Shown: piece by piece, positions 1 to 6,913 of the stretch
How positions within the stretch are numbered: position 1 is the first letter of the stretch
How the letters are laid out: every line of letters starts with the position of its first letter
DNA from: Paracoccus sp. JM45
GTDB taxonomy: Bacteria > Pseudomonadota > Alphaproteobacteria > Rhodobacterales > Rhodobacteraceae
Assembly (NCBI RefSeq): GCF_003590715.1
Contig: NZ_QQVY01000018.1
Coordinates: 1-38,951, forward strand
DNA: 38,951 bases
Reading direction: 5' to 3'
Notes under the pieces: model-generated
What the model was told of the DNA's origin: nothing
Databases searched by the model: none
What the model saw: the letters and a program-made list of their open reading frames with translations, nothing else
Position numbers and translations under genes: made by a program

Positions 1-266
1 GCCAAAAAATCCCGTTCCACGACCAATTGGCCGATCTTGGCGTGCAGCTTCTCGACCTCCTTCTCGGAGATCGTCGTCTCGGCGGACGAGGCATCAAATT
101 CGAACGCAGGCGCCATGTTCGCAATCGCGGCGCGCTTCCATCCGCTGATCATTGTCGGATGAATGCCGTACTTTTTGGACAGTTCGGCCGTCGTCAGTTC
201 TTCGCGGATGGCTTCCAGTGTAACCTTCGCCTTGAACTCCGCAGAATAGCGCTTTCGTTTCGTCAT
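1..266 (-). CDS. IS3-family transposase OrfA, partial (runs off left edge)
   Basis: DNA-binding subunit of an IS3-family transposase. It starts at an ATG at 266 and leaves the window, so about 88 residues are visible. The N-terminus MTKRKRYSAEFKAKVTLEAI is the classic IS3 OrfA start, followed by a helix-turn-helix (ELSKKYGIHPTMISGWK). A Glu/Lys-rich leucine-zipper-like helix ends in VERDFL, just where OrfA normally meets OrfB. In this family OrfB (DDE catalytic domain) follows by -1 frameshifting; it must lie beyond position 1. The element abuts the 3' end of tniQ and probably inserted into it. Family assignment is firm; the IS group and completeness cannot be judged. Confidence 0.92.
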   Translation of the reverse strand, partial: MTKRKRYSAEFKAKVTLEAIREELTTAELSKKYGIHPTMISGWKRAAIANMAPAFEFDASSAETTISEKEVEKLHAKIGQLVVERDFL

Positions 267-331
267 CTCAGGTCAGTCCTTCGTCAATCGCTAAAGCTTA
301 GCAACTGGTCCGAATTCCTGCGACCACCTCT
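1..331 (-). mobile_element. IS3-family insertion sequence, one end visible
   Basis: This contains the start of orfA plus about 65 bp of leader. The element's terminus is inferred to lie near 308-331, where the sequence reads TGGTCCGAATTCCTGCGACC and where the neighbouring tniQ frame stops abruptly. The other inverted repeat and the target duplication are outside the window, so the exact end is not proven. Confidence 0.6.
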
Positions 332-1655
332 AACGACCAGATGCAGCCAGGCCGCACAGCAATCCGTGCTGAACCATATACGCGACGGTTTTAGCTGTGA
401 CTCGTAGCCTCCGAGCAGCCTCGCTGACGGAAATAAGGCTCCCGCATTGCGCATTCTCTTCATCTGCAGCATTGCGAGATGAATACCCTGCGGCTCGGAA
501 GGACATCTTTTCGCGCTCGTAGGCATCGAGCATTTTTTGGGTCACGAAGCTCATTGGAATGATATCGCCAGCTGCGTCACGCTCTGCGAGGCCACGTGAG
601 ATCAGATCTTCGGCGTTACGCTTGGCATACCCCTCCAGCGAGAGTGACTGTTGTTCGTTCAAGGAAACGATTCCATCCGAAGCCACCCCAAGAACGAGCA
701 CACCTTTTCTGACGGAAAAGTTGTTGAATACGTGCCGCCGCACGACGTCACGAAGGGGCTCGAACTCATCACCGAGACCCCGACTTTTTAGCCATGCCAT
801 CCAAGGCCCGAAGAGCCGACCGAAGAATCTACTATCCAACCCGTCTTCACGGGCCATCGCGGCAAGGCAGTCAGAAAGGGCCGAGGGGCCATCTTTCAAA
901 ATGTCGAAGCCCTGAGCGCCATAACTCATCCATTCGGACTCGCTATGCCCCTTCAGCGCAGCGAGTGGCCCTTTCGCAATTCTTAGGCCCAGCACTTCAC
1001 ACGCGCGGGACGCCACATTGAGTTCCAGACAGTCAAACCATCGCTCGCCGCGCCCGTTCAGGATGCGGTTGGTCAGGTACAGCTCGAAAGCGCTGCAGTT
1101 CGCTTGGGCCACTGGCTGGTCCAGAATCCAGCCGTGACACTTCCGGAGCTGCGCTGCAAAATCTTTGGCATCCTTGTAGAATTTTTCGGCTGGGAGGCAC
1201 ACGAGCATGCATTCATGATCCGCGCAGCTTCTGATCGACGAGAATTTCCAGTGGAGGCGGCGTGGTAAGCGCCATGATTCGGCTGCGGATGGAACCTCCG
1301 CCCTGACACATTGCGGACAAACCCGGACGCGAGCGCGCTGAAAACTTTGAAGAGAGGCAAATTCATCCCGCAGGCGAAAGTGGCCATTACTGAGATAACG
1401 GATGGACACCTTTTCCAATGCGGCCGCATGACACCCGACGAGCTGGGCCAATTGCTCGATGGCAACCTTCTCACCACGAAAGAGTGGATCGACCGGAAAA
1501 GCAATGTCACCGCAAAACTGAAACATGGAGCGGGCACCATTCCTAGCCGCAAGCCGCGACAGCAAGGAGGATGCCGGCTCGAAGGCAGCATGCGACACCG
1601 TCAGCGGCAAACGCGGAAAGTTCGTTCCGGGGGTGGCAGGGAGGCTCTTGGCCAA
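330..1655 (-). pseudogene. tniQ: TniQ-family transposition targeting protein, C-terminally truncated
   Basis: TniQ/TnsD-type proteins choose the target site for Tn7- and Tn402-like transposons. The N-terminus RLPLTVSHAAFEPASSLLSR followed by LAARNG is the TniQ domain opening. A zinc-knuckle region follows (VCPQC, then HWKFSSIRSCADHECML), giving a Cys-X2-Cys ... Cys-X2-His pattern. A helix-turn-helix (VSEAARRLRVTAKTVAYMV) lies at about residues 410-430, and translation stops about ten residues later, next to the IS3 element. The abrupt stop, probably supplied by the IS end, indicates truncation. The only in-frame initiator is a TTG at 1655 with GGAAG six bases upstream. No tniA or tniB is in the window. 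Likely non-functional or altered. Confidence 0.8.
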
Positions 1656-1813
1656 ACGGTTCTTCCGCGATCGGATAAAGACAGGACTGGCCTGACCTTA
1701 CGATCGCAAACCCTACTGGGCAACGAGACTCTGATATCTGGAAAGTTCGGCTTTTGGGTCAGCTATCTGTCACAAAAGTCGGTTTTGTCTGTCAACTGAC
1801 AACAGGGGAGAAA

Positions 1814-1890
1814 TGGTGCACCCGGAGCGATTCGAACGCCCGGCCCCCAGATTCGTAGTCTGGTGCTCTATCCAGCTGAGCTACGGGTGC
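1814..1890 (-). tRNA. tRNA-Arg(ACG)
   Basis: This is a 77-nt cloverleaf with encoded CCA. The acceptor stem pairs GCACCCG with CGGGTGC. The D-arm is GCTCAGCTGGATAGAGC, the anticodon stem CCAGA/TCTGG encloses loop CTACGAA (anticodon ACG, plus-strand 1854-1856), and the T-arm contains GTTCGAATC. A34 is normally deaminated to inosine by TadA so that it reads CGU, CGC and CGA. The gene lies between the orphan histidine kinase and the tniQ element, whose edge is 9 bp past its 3' end. Confidence 0.97.
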
Positions 1891-1902
1891 ATCTCGGGGC
1901 GG

Positions 1903-1931
1903 TGGATAGCCTTAGTGCTGGCAGGCCGCAA
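1903..1931 (-). promoter_or_regulatory. Candidate promoter of tRNA-Arg
   Basis: On the minus strand TTGCGG (1931-1926) and TATCCA (1908-1903) are separated by 17 bp. The -10 box sits 12 bp before the mature tRNA 5' end. Spacing and position fit a sigma-70-type tRNA promoter; it is inferred from sequence only. Confidence 0.5.
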
Positions 1932-1985
1932 GGGCGAAAATCGAAAAAAAGCGATCTCTTGTAAGAAAATGTCTTGAAACGGACA

Positions 1986-3389
1986 TCAGCGGGATTCGCC
2001 CCCTGCCAAGCCTCGGGGGATCTGGATTTTAAACTGGCTGCCCTCGGCGTCGCTGCGCAGCAGTTCCAGTTTGCCGCCATGCCCGCGGATAAGATCGGCT
2101 GCAATTGTCAGGCCAAGACCGGTGCCGCCACGACGGGTGCTGCCGCTAAAAGGCTTGAACAGGTGTTCCCGTGCTTTTTCCGGCAAACCGGGGCCGCTGT
2201 CGCCCAGACGGATCCACCAGTTGCTTTCCCCTTCACCCGCGCCGATTTCCACGATGCCGGGTTTGCCTGTCGCCTCGATCGCCTGACGGGCGTTCCGCAT
2301 CAGGTTGGACAACACTCTGTAAAGCTGGTCGCGATCGGCGCGAATGATCAGCGCGGGCGGAATATCGGACAGGAACTCGACCTGCCCCGCAGCCTCTCCG
2401 GCCAAAGCTTCGGCCTCGATCACCTCGGCGGCAAGGTGGCCAAGATTGAAGCGTGACAGCGTCGGCGCAGGTTCTTCGGCCTTGCCGAAGGCCAGCGTGG
2501 TTTCGCACAGGTTCACCGCGCGGGTGATCGAATTCACCAGCTTGGGGGCGGCGCGTTTTACCTTGGGGTCGGCGCTATCCTCTAGCCGGTCGGCAAATAT
2601 CTGCGCGGTGGTCAGGATATTGCGCAGGTCATGGCTGATCTTGGCAATGGCTTGGCCCAGCAGGGCCATCCGCTCTTTCTGCTTCAAGGACGATGTCACA
2701 GTCTGCTGCATGGACCGCAGGGCGTCTTCAGCCTCGCGCAGTTCTTCCAGACGTGCACCGGGGATAATAATGTGACGACTGTCTTCGGGCGCACTGGCAT
2801 AGGCCGACATATGGCTGATCACCCGCCGCATCGGCACCAGAATCAGCCGCTGCGCCGCCAGAAACAGCAAAACCGCCGTCATGATCGAAAATGCTGCCGA
2901 AACACCCAGCAAGGTCAGACCGAAATCGATCATCGCCTCGCGCATGGGGCCGGTCTGCATTGTAATCTCGATCAACTGGCCGGCTTGGTTCACGGGTGAT
3001 CCGATGACGCGGATGACGCGATTCTGCCGGTCCAGCATCGTCATCAGCGAATCATCGACCGTTTGCAGGACGCTGTCTTCGCGCAGATCATAGGTCGCGG
3101 CGATCGGGCCGGGGATGGGCGATGACAAAACAAGCTGGCGGATGTCGTTGCGGCGCAGAACGACGTTGAAGACATCCGCGTTCTGCAACAGTTCGGTTTC
3201 CAGATCCGCCGCCAGCGAGTCATCGGTGGCAAGCAGGGCCAGACTGGCGATCTGGGCGCGTTCTAGACGCGACTCCAGATAGTCCAACCTGTAAGATGCC
3301 AATGAAGGCAACAGGATGAACAGTTCTGCCAGGACGACAAACATCATCGTCAACGCAGCGAATCGGCCAGAGATCGTATTCAGTCGCAT
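1986..3389 (-). CDS. Membrane sensor histidine kinase (orphan)
   Basis: This 467-residue inner-membrane two-component kinase has a first transmembrane helix at about residues 10-30 and a periplasmic sensor domain (about 31-155) with no recognised ligand motif. A second helix lies at about 157-182, followed by a HAMP-like linker and a HisKA dimerisation helix with the phospho-acceptor in KISHDLRN (His253). The HATPase domain has N box NLMRNARQA, G1 DSGPGLPE and G2 GGTGLGL. No response regulator is adjacent, so the partner is unknown. Its start diverges from rpmH across a 261-bp gap and its 3' end faces tRNA-Arg. The kinase call is firm; the signal is unknown. Confidence 0.93.
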   Translation of the reverse strand: MRLNTISGRFAALTMMFVVLAELFILLPSLASYRLDYLESRLERAQIASLALLATDDSLAADLETELLQNADVFNVVLRRNDIRQLVLSSPIPGPIAATYDLREDSVLQTVDDSLMTMLDRQNRVIRVIGSPVNQAGQLIEITMQTGPMREAMIDFGLTLLGVSAAFSIMTAVLLFLAAQRLILVPMRRVISHMSAYASAPEDSRHIIIPGARLEELREAEDALRSMQQTVTSSLKQKERMALLGQAIAKISHDLRNILTTAQIFADRLEDSADPKVKRAAPKLVNSITRAVNLCETTLAFGKAEEPAPTLSRFNLGHLAAEVIEAEALAGEAAGQVEFLSDIPPALIIRADRDQLYRVLSNLMRNARQAIEATGKPGIVEIGAGEGESNWWIRLGDSGPGLPEKAREHLFKPFSGSTRRGGTGLGLTIAADLIRGHGGKLELLRSDAEGSQFKIQIPRGLAGGESR

Positions 3390-3525
3390 AGTGTCCGGGT
3401 ATGGTTATGCCGGTGCCACTTGTCAGCCGACGAATGAGGGGTATGTCGATCAAACGAATGTGAATGCGCCAAAGTTCCATCTGACGCGTTCACGCGAAGA
3501 TACTACGCTTTGCTGGTAAGAACGG

Positions 3526-3554
3526 TTGACGTGGAGATGCTTGTCCCCTATTCA
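3526..3554 (+). promoter_or_regulatory. Candidate rpmH-rnpA promoter
   Basis: TTGACG (3526-3531) and TATTCA (3549-3554) are separated by 17 bp, about 97 bp before the rpmH start. It lies in the 261-bp divergent gap (3390-3650) between the histidine kinase and rpmH. I saw no DnaA-box cluster or other strong element in the rest of that gap. Confidence 0.5.
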
Positions 3555-3650
3555 GCGGGCTTCGAACAACCAGCGCCGTCGCGCGGGGCAGTATTCTGCT
3601 ACCCTGCCCTGACTTGATGCCACCCGCAAGATACGATCCGGAGACTGAAT

Positions 3651-3785
3651 ATGAAGCGCACTTTCCAACCTTCGAACCTCGTTCGTGCGCGCCGTCACGG
3701 CTTTCGCGCACGCATGGCCACCAAAGGCGGCCGCCGCATTCTGAATGCACGCCGTGCCAAAGGCCGTAAGAGCCTTTCGGCTTGA
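3651..3785 (+). CDS. rpmH: 50S ribosomal protein L34
   Basis: A 44-residue, very basic protein of the large subunit. The start [19 protein letters not shown] and the tail [18 protein letters not shown] are diagnostic of L34. The preceding GGAG lies 8 bases before the ATG. It heads the conserved rpmH-rnpA-yidD-yidC neighbourhood and lies 42 bp before rnpA, with a hairpin in that gap that may lower rnpA expression relative to L34. Confidence 0.97.
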   Translation: MKRTFQPSNLVRARRHGFRARMATKGGRRILNARRAKGRKSLSA

Positions 3786-3793
3786 TAGCGCCC

Positions 3794-3810
3794 GGCAGCA
3801 GCTTGCTGCC
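3794..3810 (+). other. Hairpin between rpmH and rnpA
   Basis: GGCAGCA, loop GCT, TGCTGCC: a perfect 7-bp stem with no T-run behind it. It may stabilise the rpmH message or dampen rnpA readthrough; the function is inferred. Confidence 0.5.
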
Positions 3811-3827
3811 ACATAAAGGCTTTCGAC

Positions 3828-4238
3828 ATGCCGCCACTGCCCCATCCTGCTGAAACCCAGCCCACGGATGCCGGCACGGCGGCATTTCGCGTGGCTGAAG
3901 GCTATAAAATGCCGCCGGTTATTGGCAAACGCGCTGATTTTCTGGCAGCGGCCCGTGCACGTCGCCAGCCTATGCCCGGATTTTTGTTACAGGCACGCGC
4001 CCGCGATGATAACGGGCCTGCCCGTATCGGGTTTACCTGTTCCAAAAAGGTCGGCAATGCCGTGGCCCGCAATCGTGCCAAGCGTCGCCTGCGCGAAGTT
4101 GCCCGGCTTGTAATGCCCGATACGGCCAGACAGGGCTGGGATTACGTCCTTGTCGGTCGCCCCGTCGCAACGGCCACGCTTGATTTTGCCCAGCTTTGTC
4201 AAGACTTCACACGCGCTATGGGTAAGGTGCACCGGTGA
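3828..4238 (+). CDS. rnpA: Ribonuclease P protein component
   Basis: Protein subunit of RNase P, which helps the RNA subunit remove 5' leaders from precursor tRNAs. The protein has 136 residues. The signature basic helix (KKVGNAVARNRAKRRLREVA) lies at about residues 74-93, preceded by ARIGFTCS, as in RnpA. The N-terminal 30 residues are longer than in E. coli, as is usual in alphaproteobacteria. AAAGG lies 8 bases before the ATG. Its stop overlaps the GTG start of yidD, so the two are probably translationally coupled. Confidence 0.95.
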   Translation: MPPLPHPAETQPTDAGTAAFRVAEGYKMPPVIGKRADFLAAARARRQPMPGFLLQARARDDNGPARIGFTCSKKVGNAVARNRAKRRLREVARLVMPDTARQGWDYVLVGRPVATATLDFAQLCQDFTRAMGKVHR

Positions 4239-4489
4239 AACCGATGGCCCGCATCGTGGCCTTGCCCGTGCGTGCCTATCGATTGCTTGCTTCACCTTGG
4301 GTCGGGCACGGCTGCCGGTTCCAGCCGACCTGTTCGGCCTATGCCTTGCTGGCGTTGGAACAACATGGCGCCTTGCGGGGAACATGGCTGATTCTTCGAC
4401 GGATCGGGCGCTGTCATCCCTGGGGCGGACGTGGATATGACCCAGTCCCCGGCACCGATTGCAGCCACGACGACGACCACAGACATTAG
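4235..4489 (+). CDS. yidD: Membrane protein insertion efficiency factor YidD
   Basis: This 84-residue small amphipathic membrane-associated protein assists Sec/YidC insertion. The family signature is present: [20 protein letters not shown], then a cysteine ([15 protein letters not shown]). The start is a GTG that overlaps the rnpA stop codon. The His/Asp-rich tail (CSHDDDHRH) is a lineage-specific extension. It sits 11 bp before ttcA and in the same transcript neighbourhood as yidC, its functional partner. Confidence 0.95.
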   Translation: MKPMARIVALPVRAYRLLASPWVGHGCRFQPTCSAYALLALEQHGALRGTWLILRRIGRCHPWGGRGYDPVPGTDCSHDDDHRH

Positions 4490-4500
4490 ACGGGGCCACA

Positions 4501-5388
4501 ATGCTGGACGATATCGACGATAATGACATCCACCCGCTGTTTGCAGGTGCCCCCACATCCACCGAATTCCGCAAATTACGCAAACGCATGATCCGCGAGG
4601 CCCGCTCGGCGATCGAGGATTATGGCATGATTCGCGCGGGTGATCGCTGGCTGGTCTGTCTGTCGGGCGGCAAAGACAGCTATGCCCTGTTGGCAATCCT
4701 GCATGAATTACAGTGGCGCGGTCTGCTGCCTGTGGATCTGCTGGCCTGCAATCTGGATCAGGGCCAGCCGAACTTCCCCGCAACCGTGCTGCCTGAATTC
4801 CTGAAGGCGCGCGGTGTGGCGCATCGGATCGAATATAAGGACACCTATTCCATCGTGAAGGAAAAGGTGCCCGCAGGCCGGACCTATTGTGCGCTGTGTT
4901 CGCGTCTGCGTCGCGGCAACCTGTACCGCATCGCCCGCGAGGAAGGCTGTTCGGCTGTTGTGCTGGGCCATCACCGTGACGACATTCTGGAAACCTTCTT
5001 CATGAACCTGTTCCACGGCGGCAGGCTGGCAACCATGCCGCCCAAGCTGTTGAACGAAGAAGGCGACCTGACCGTTCTGCGCCCCCTTGCCTATGTTTCC
5101 GAGGCGGATTGCGAGCGTTTTTCCAAAGCAATGAACTATCCCATCATTCCCTGCGATCTTTGCGGCAGTCAGGAAGGCCTGCAACGTGTTCAGGTCAAGC
5201 GCATGCTGGACGAATGGGAAAGCCGCACCCCCGGCCGGCGGCAGGTCATCTTCCGGTCGCTGATGAATGTCAGCCCCTCGCATCTGCTGGATCCGGCTTT
5301 ATTCAACTTTTCATCACTTTTTCCTGCACAGACCGGCGATACGCCATCCGATGTGCCGGATTTGCGTGATCCGGCGCTGGAACTTTAA
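4501..5388 (+). CDS. ttcA: tRNA 2-thiocytidine(32) synthetase TtcA
   Basis: This enzyme thiolates C32 of selected tRNAs using ATP and an Fe-S cluster. The protein has 295 residues from the ATG at 4501; a longer in-frame start at 4459 lies inside yidD and is less likely. The PP-loop SGGKDS is at residues 55-60. The two CxxC pairs are YCALC (Cys130/Cys133) and PCDLC (Cys218/Cys221), the expected cluster ligands of the TtcA/TtuA family. [10 protein letters not shown] at about 156-165 is also conserved. It lies in the rnpA-yidD run and is likely co-transcribed. Confidence 0.95.
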   Translation: MLDDIDDNDIHPLFAGAPTSTEFRKLRKRMIREARSAIEDYGMIRAGDRWLVCLSGGKDSYALLAILHELQWRGLLPVDLLACNLDQGQPNFPATVLPEFLKARGVAHRIEYKDTYSIVKEKVPAGRTYCALCSRLRRGNLYRIAREEGCSAVVLGHHRDDILETFFMNLFHGGRLATMPPKLLNEEGDLTVLRPLAYVSEADCERFSKAMNYPIIPCDLCGSQEGLQRVQVKRMLDEWESRTPGRRQVIFRSLMNVSPSHLLDPALFNFSSLFPAQTGDTPSDVPDLRDPALEL

Positions 5389-5446
5389 CGGAACGAAAAG
5401 TTTTCGCGCTTAGGACTGATGCCTGTGATTCCGTGAAAGGTCCGGC

Positions 5447-6742
5447 ATGTCCATGAAAGTCATTCGTTTGTTCGCACCGTTCCGCAAGATGCTTTGCAGA
5501 CCGGATGACGCGGCTGATCTGTCCTGCAGTGTTTTGCTGTTGCAGCTTGAAAACACCGAAATTCTGGCCCGCAATCTGGATAAGGCCGCGATGAGCCACC
5601 TTTTGGTGCAATTGTCGATGACATTGGGCCGCGCGGTCCGCCCCTATGATCCGGTACGAATACTGGCGCCGGGGCTGTTCGCCTTTGTGCTGCGCAACCG
5701 TAAAGATCGGGATGCCATGCAGGTGGCGCGACGTTTGCATCAGCAAGGTCAAGCCCCGATCGCGCTGGCCGGACAGACACTGACGCCTGTCATCACTGGT
5801 GCGCTGATCCATGCAGATGCCCCAGACCTGCCAAGCATAGATGCCCTGATCGACAATGCCCGCCACCGTCTGCAAAGCGTCGCGGATGACGATCTGGGGC
5901 GGCTGAAGCTTCACCCCTATGACAACGGCCTGACCGCGCCCCGCCTTGTCGCAACTGTCAGCGACGCCATAGATGCCCAACAGATCGAGGCATGGTTCCA
6001 ACCGCAGGTCTGCTGCCATTCGGGCGCGATTACGGGATTCGAGGCTCTGGCACGCTGGAACCACCCCACCCGCGGCATTCTTGCCCCCGGCACTTTCATG
6101 CCCCAGATGACCGAGGCTGATCACACCGCTCTGACCCAGACAATGTTGACCCAGTCCTTACTGGCCATCAAAGCGTGGGATGCCGCCGGTTTCAATGTGC
6201 CGACAGCCTCAATCAACATCTCGAACAACGAACTTTCAGCGCATGGCTTCGCGGATTGCCTGCTGTGGGAATTGGACCGCCATGAAATTCGCCCCGAACG
6301 CGTCGTGATCGAGGTTCTGGAAAGCGTCGGTCCTGTTACCAGCAACGCAGACGTCCGCATCAACCTGCGCAAGCTGTCCAAGGCGGGCTGCCATATCGAT
6401 CTGGATGATTTCGGCACTGGCTATGCCAGCCTTGATGCCATCCGGCAGTTCGGCATCCATCGCATCAAGCTGGATCGCAGTTTTGTGACGGGATGCGATA
6501 TCGACCCGGCACAGCAACGGATGATTCTTGCCATTCTGGCATTGGCAGAACGGCTTGGCATTGCCGCGCTGGCCGAGGGTGTCGAAACCCGAGAGGAACA
6601 CGCCTTCCTTGCCCAGATGGGCTGCGACGAGGTGCAAGGCTATGCAATTGCACGCCCCATGCCAGTGGCCGCGACAATGGATTTCCTGCGCCGTCACAAT
6701 GCCGCCGCTGCCGATCTGCCCAGCATTGCAAAACGTGGATAG
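5447..6742 (+). CDS. EAL-domain c-di-GMP phosphodiesterase with degenerate GGDEF region
   Basis: This 431-residue cytoplasmic protein is predicted to hydrolyse c-di-GMP to pGpG. The N-terminal about 165 residues resemble a GGDEF fold in which the signature is replaced by APGLF (residues 74-78), so no cyclase activity is expected. The EAL domain (about 170-420) keeps the catalytic set: FEALARW (Glu199), INISNNE, VIEVLES, LDDFGTGYAS (Asp320/Asp321), KLDRSF and AEGVET (Glu377). No transmembrane segment or sensor domain is evident. AAAGG lies six bases before the first ATG. It lies between ttcA and yidC, with 58 bp before it and 171 bp after it. Confidence 0.93.
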   Translation: MSMKVIRLFAPFRKMLCRPDDAADLSCSVLLLQLENTEILARNLDKAAMSHLLVQLSMTLGRAVRPYDPVRILAPGLFAFVLRNRKDRDAMQVARRLHQQGQAPIALAGQTLTPVITGALIHADAPDLPSIDALIDNARHRLQSVADDDLGRLKLHPYDNGLTAPRLVATVSDAIDAQQIEAWFQPQVCCHSGAITGFEALARWNHPTRGILAPGTFMPQMTEADHTALTQTMLTQSLLAIKAWDAAGFNVPTASINISNNELSAHGFADCLLWELDRHEIRPERVVIEVLESVGPVTSNADVRINLRKLSKAGCHIDLDDFGTGYASLDAIRQFGIHRIKLDRSFVTGCDIDPAQQRMILAILALAERLGIAALAEGVETREEHAFLAQMGCDEVQGYAIARPMPVAATMDFLRRHNAAAADLPSIAKRG

Positions 6743-6851
6743 TGGCGCTGCTTTGTCCGGATGCGGGCACCGGAACCCCCGCCGATGGGCCCCGGATTGG
6801 CAAAGATCGGTTGAATCACCCAAGCATTCCTGCCCATTCGGCCAAATCCGC

Positions 6852-6880
6852 TTGACCTTTCGGGGTCCGTTCTGTTGAAC
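6852..6880 (+). promoter_or_regulatory. Weak candidate yidC promoter
   Basis: TTGACC (6852-6857) is followed after 17 bp by TTGAAC (6875-6880), 34 bp before the yidC start. The -10 match is poor. It is offered because a 171-bp gap separates yidC from the EAL gene. Confidence 0.25.
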
Positions 6881-6913
6881 CGGCGCGACTGACTTGATGA
6901 CAGTGGTGAGGGA

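Larger units (their letters stand above)
1..1804. mobile_element. Remnant of a Tn7/Tn402-like transposon with its terminus beside tRNA-Arg
   Basis: On the minus strand the presumed end reads TGTTGTCAGTTGACAG starting at 1804, a TG...CA-type terminus. Imperfect direct repeats lie inside it: TGACAGACAAAACCGAC at 1794-1778 and TGACCCAAAAGCCGAAC at 1761-1745. They resemble the subterminal transposase sites of Tn7/Tn402 elements. The boundary lies 9 bp from the encoded CCA of tRNA-Arg, and the tniQ gene is the first gene inside. The identity of the end is inference; the opposite end is not in the window. Confidence 0.5.

Noticed and set aside
1311..1799. Plus-strand 162-codon frame across the tniQ start and the transposon end
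   Set aside because: It overlaps the zinc-knuckle coding part of tniQ and shows no protein-like motif.
3390..3650. Possible replication origin near rpmH, as in gammaproteobacteria and Gram-positives
   Set aside because: No DnaA-box cluster or dnaA gene was seen; in alphaproteobacteria rpmH is not usually next to the origin.
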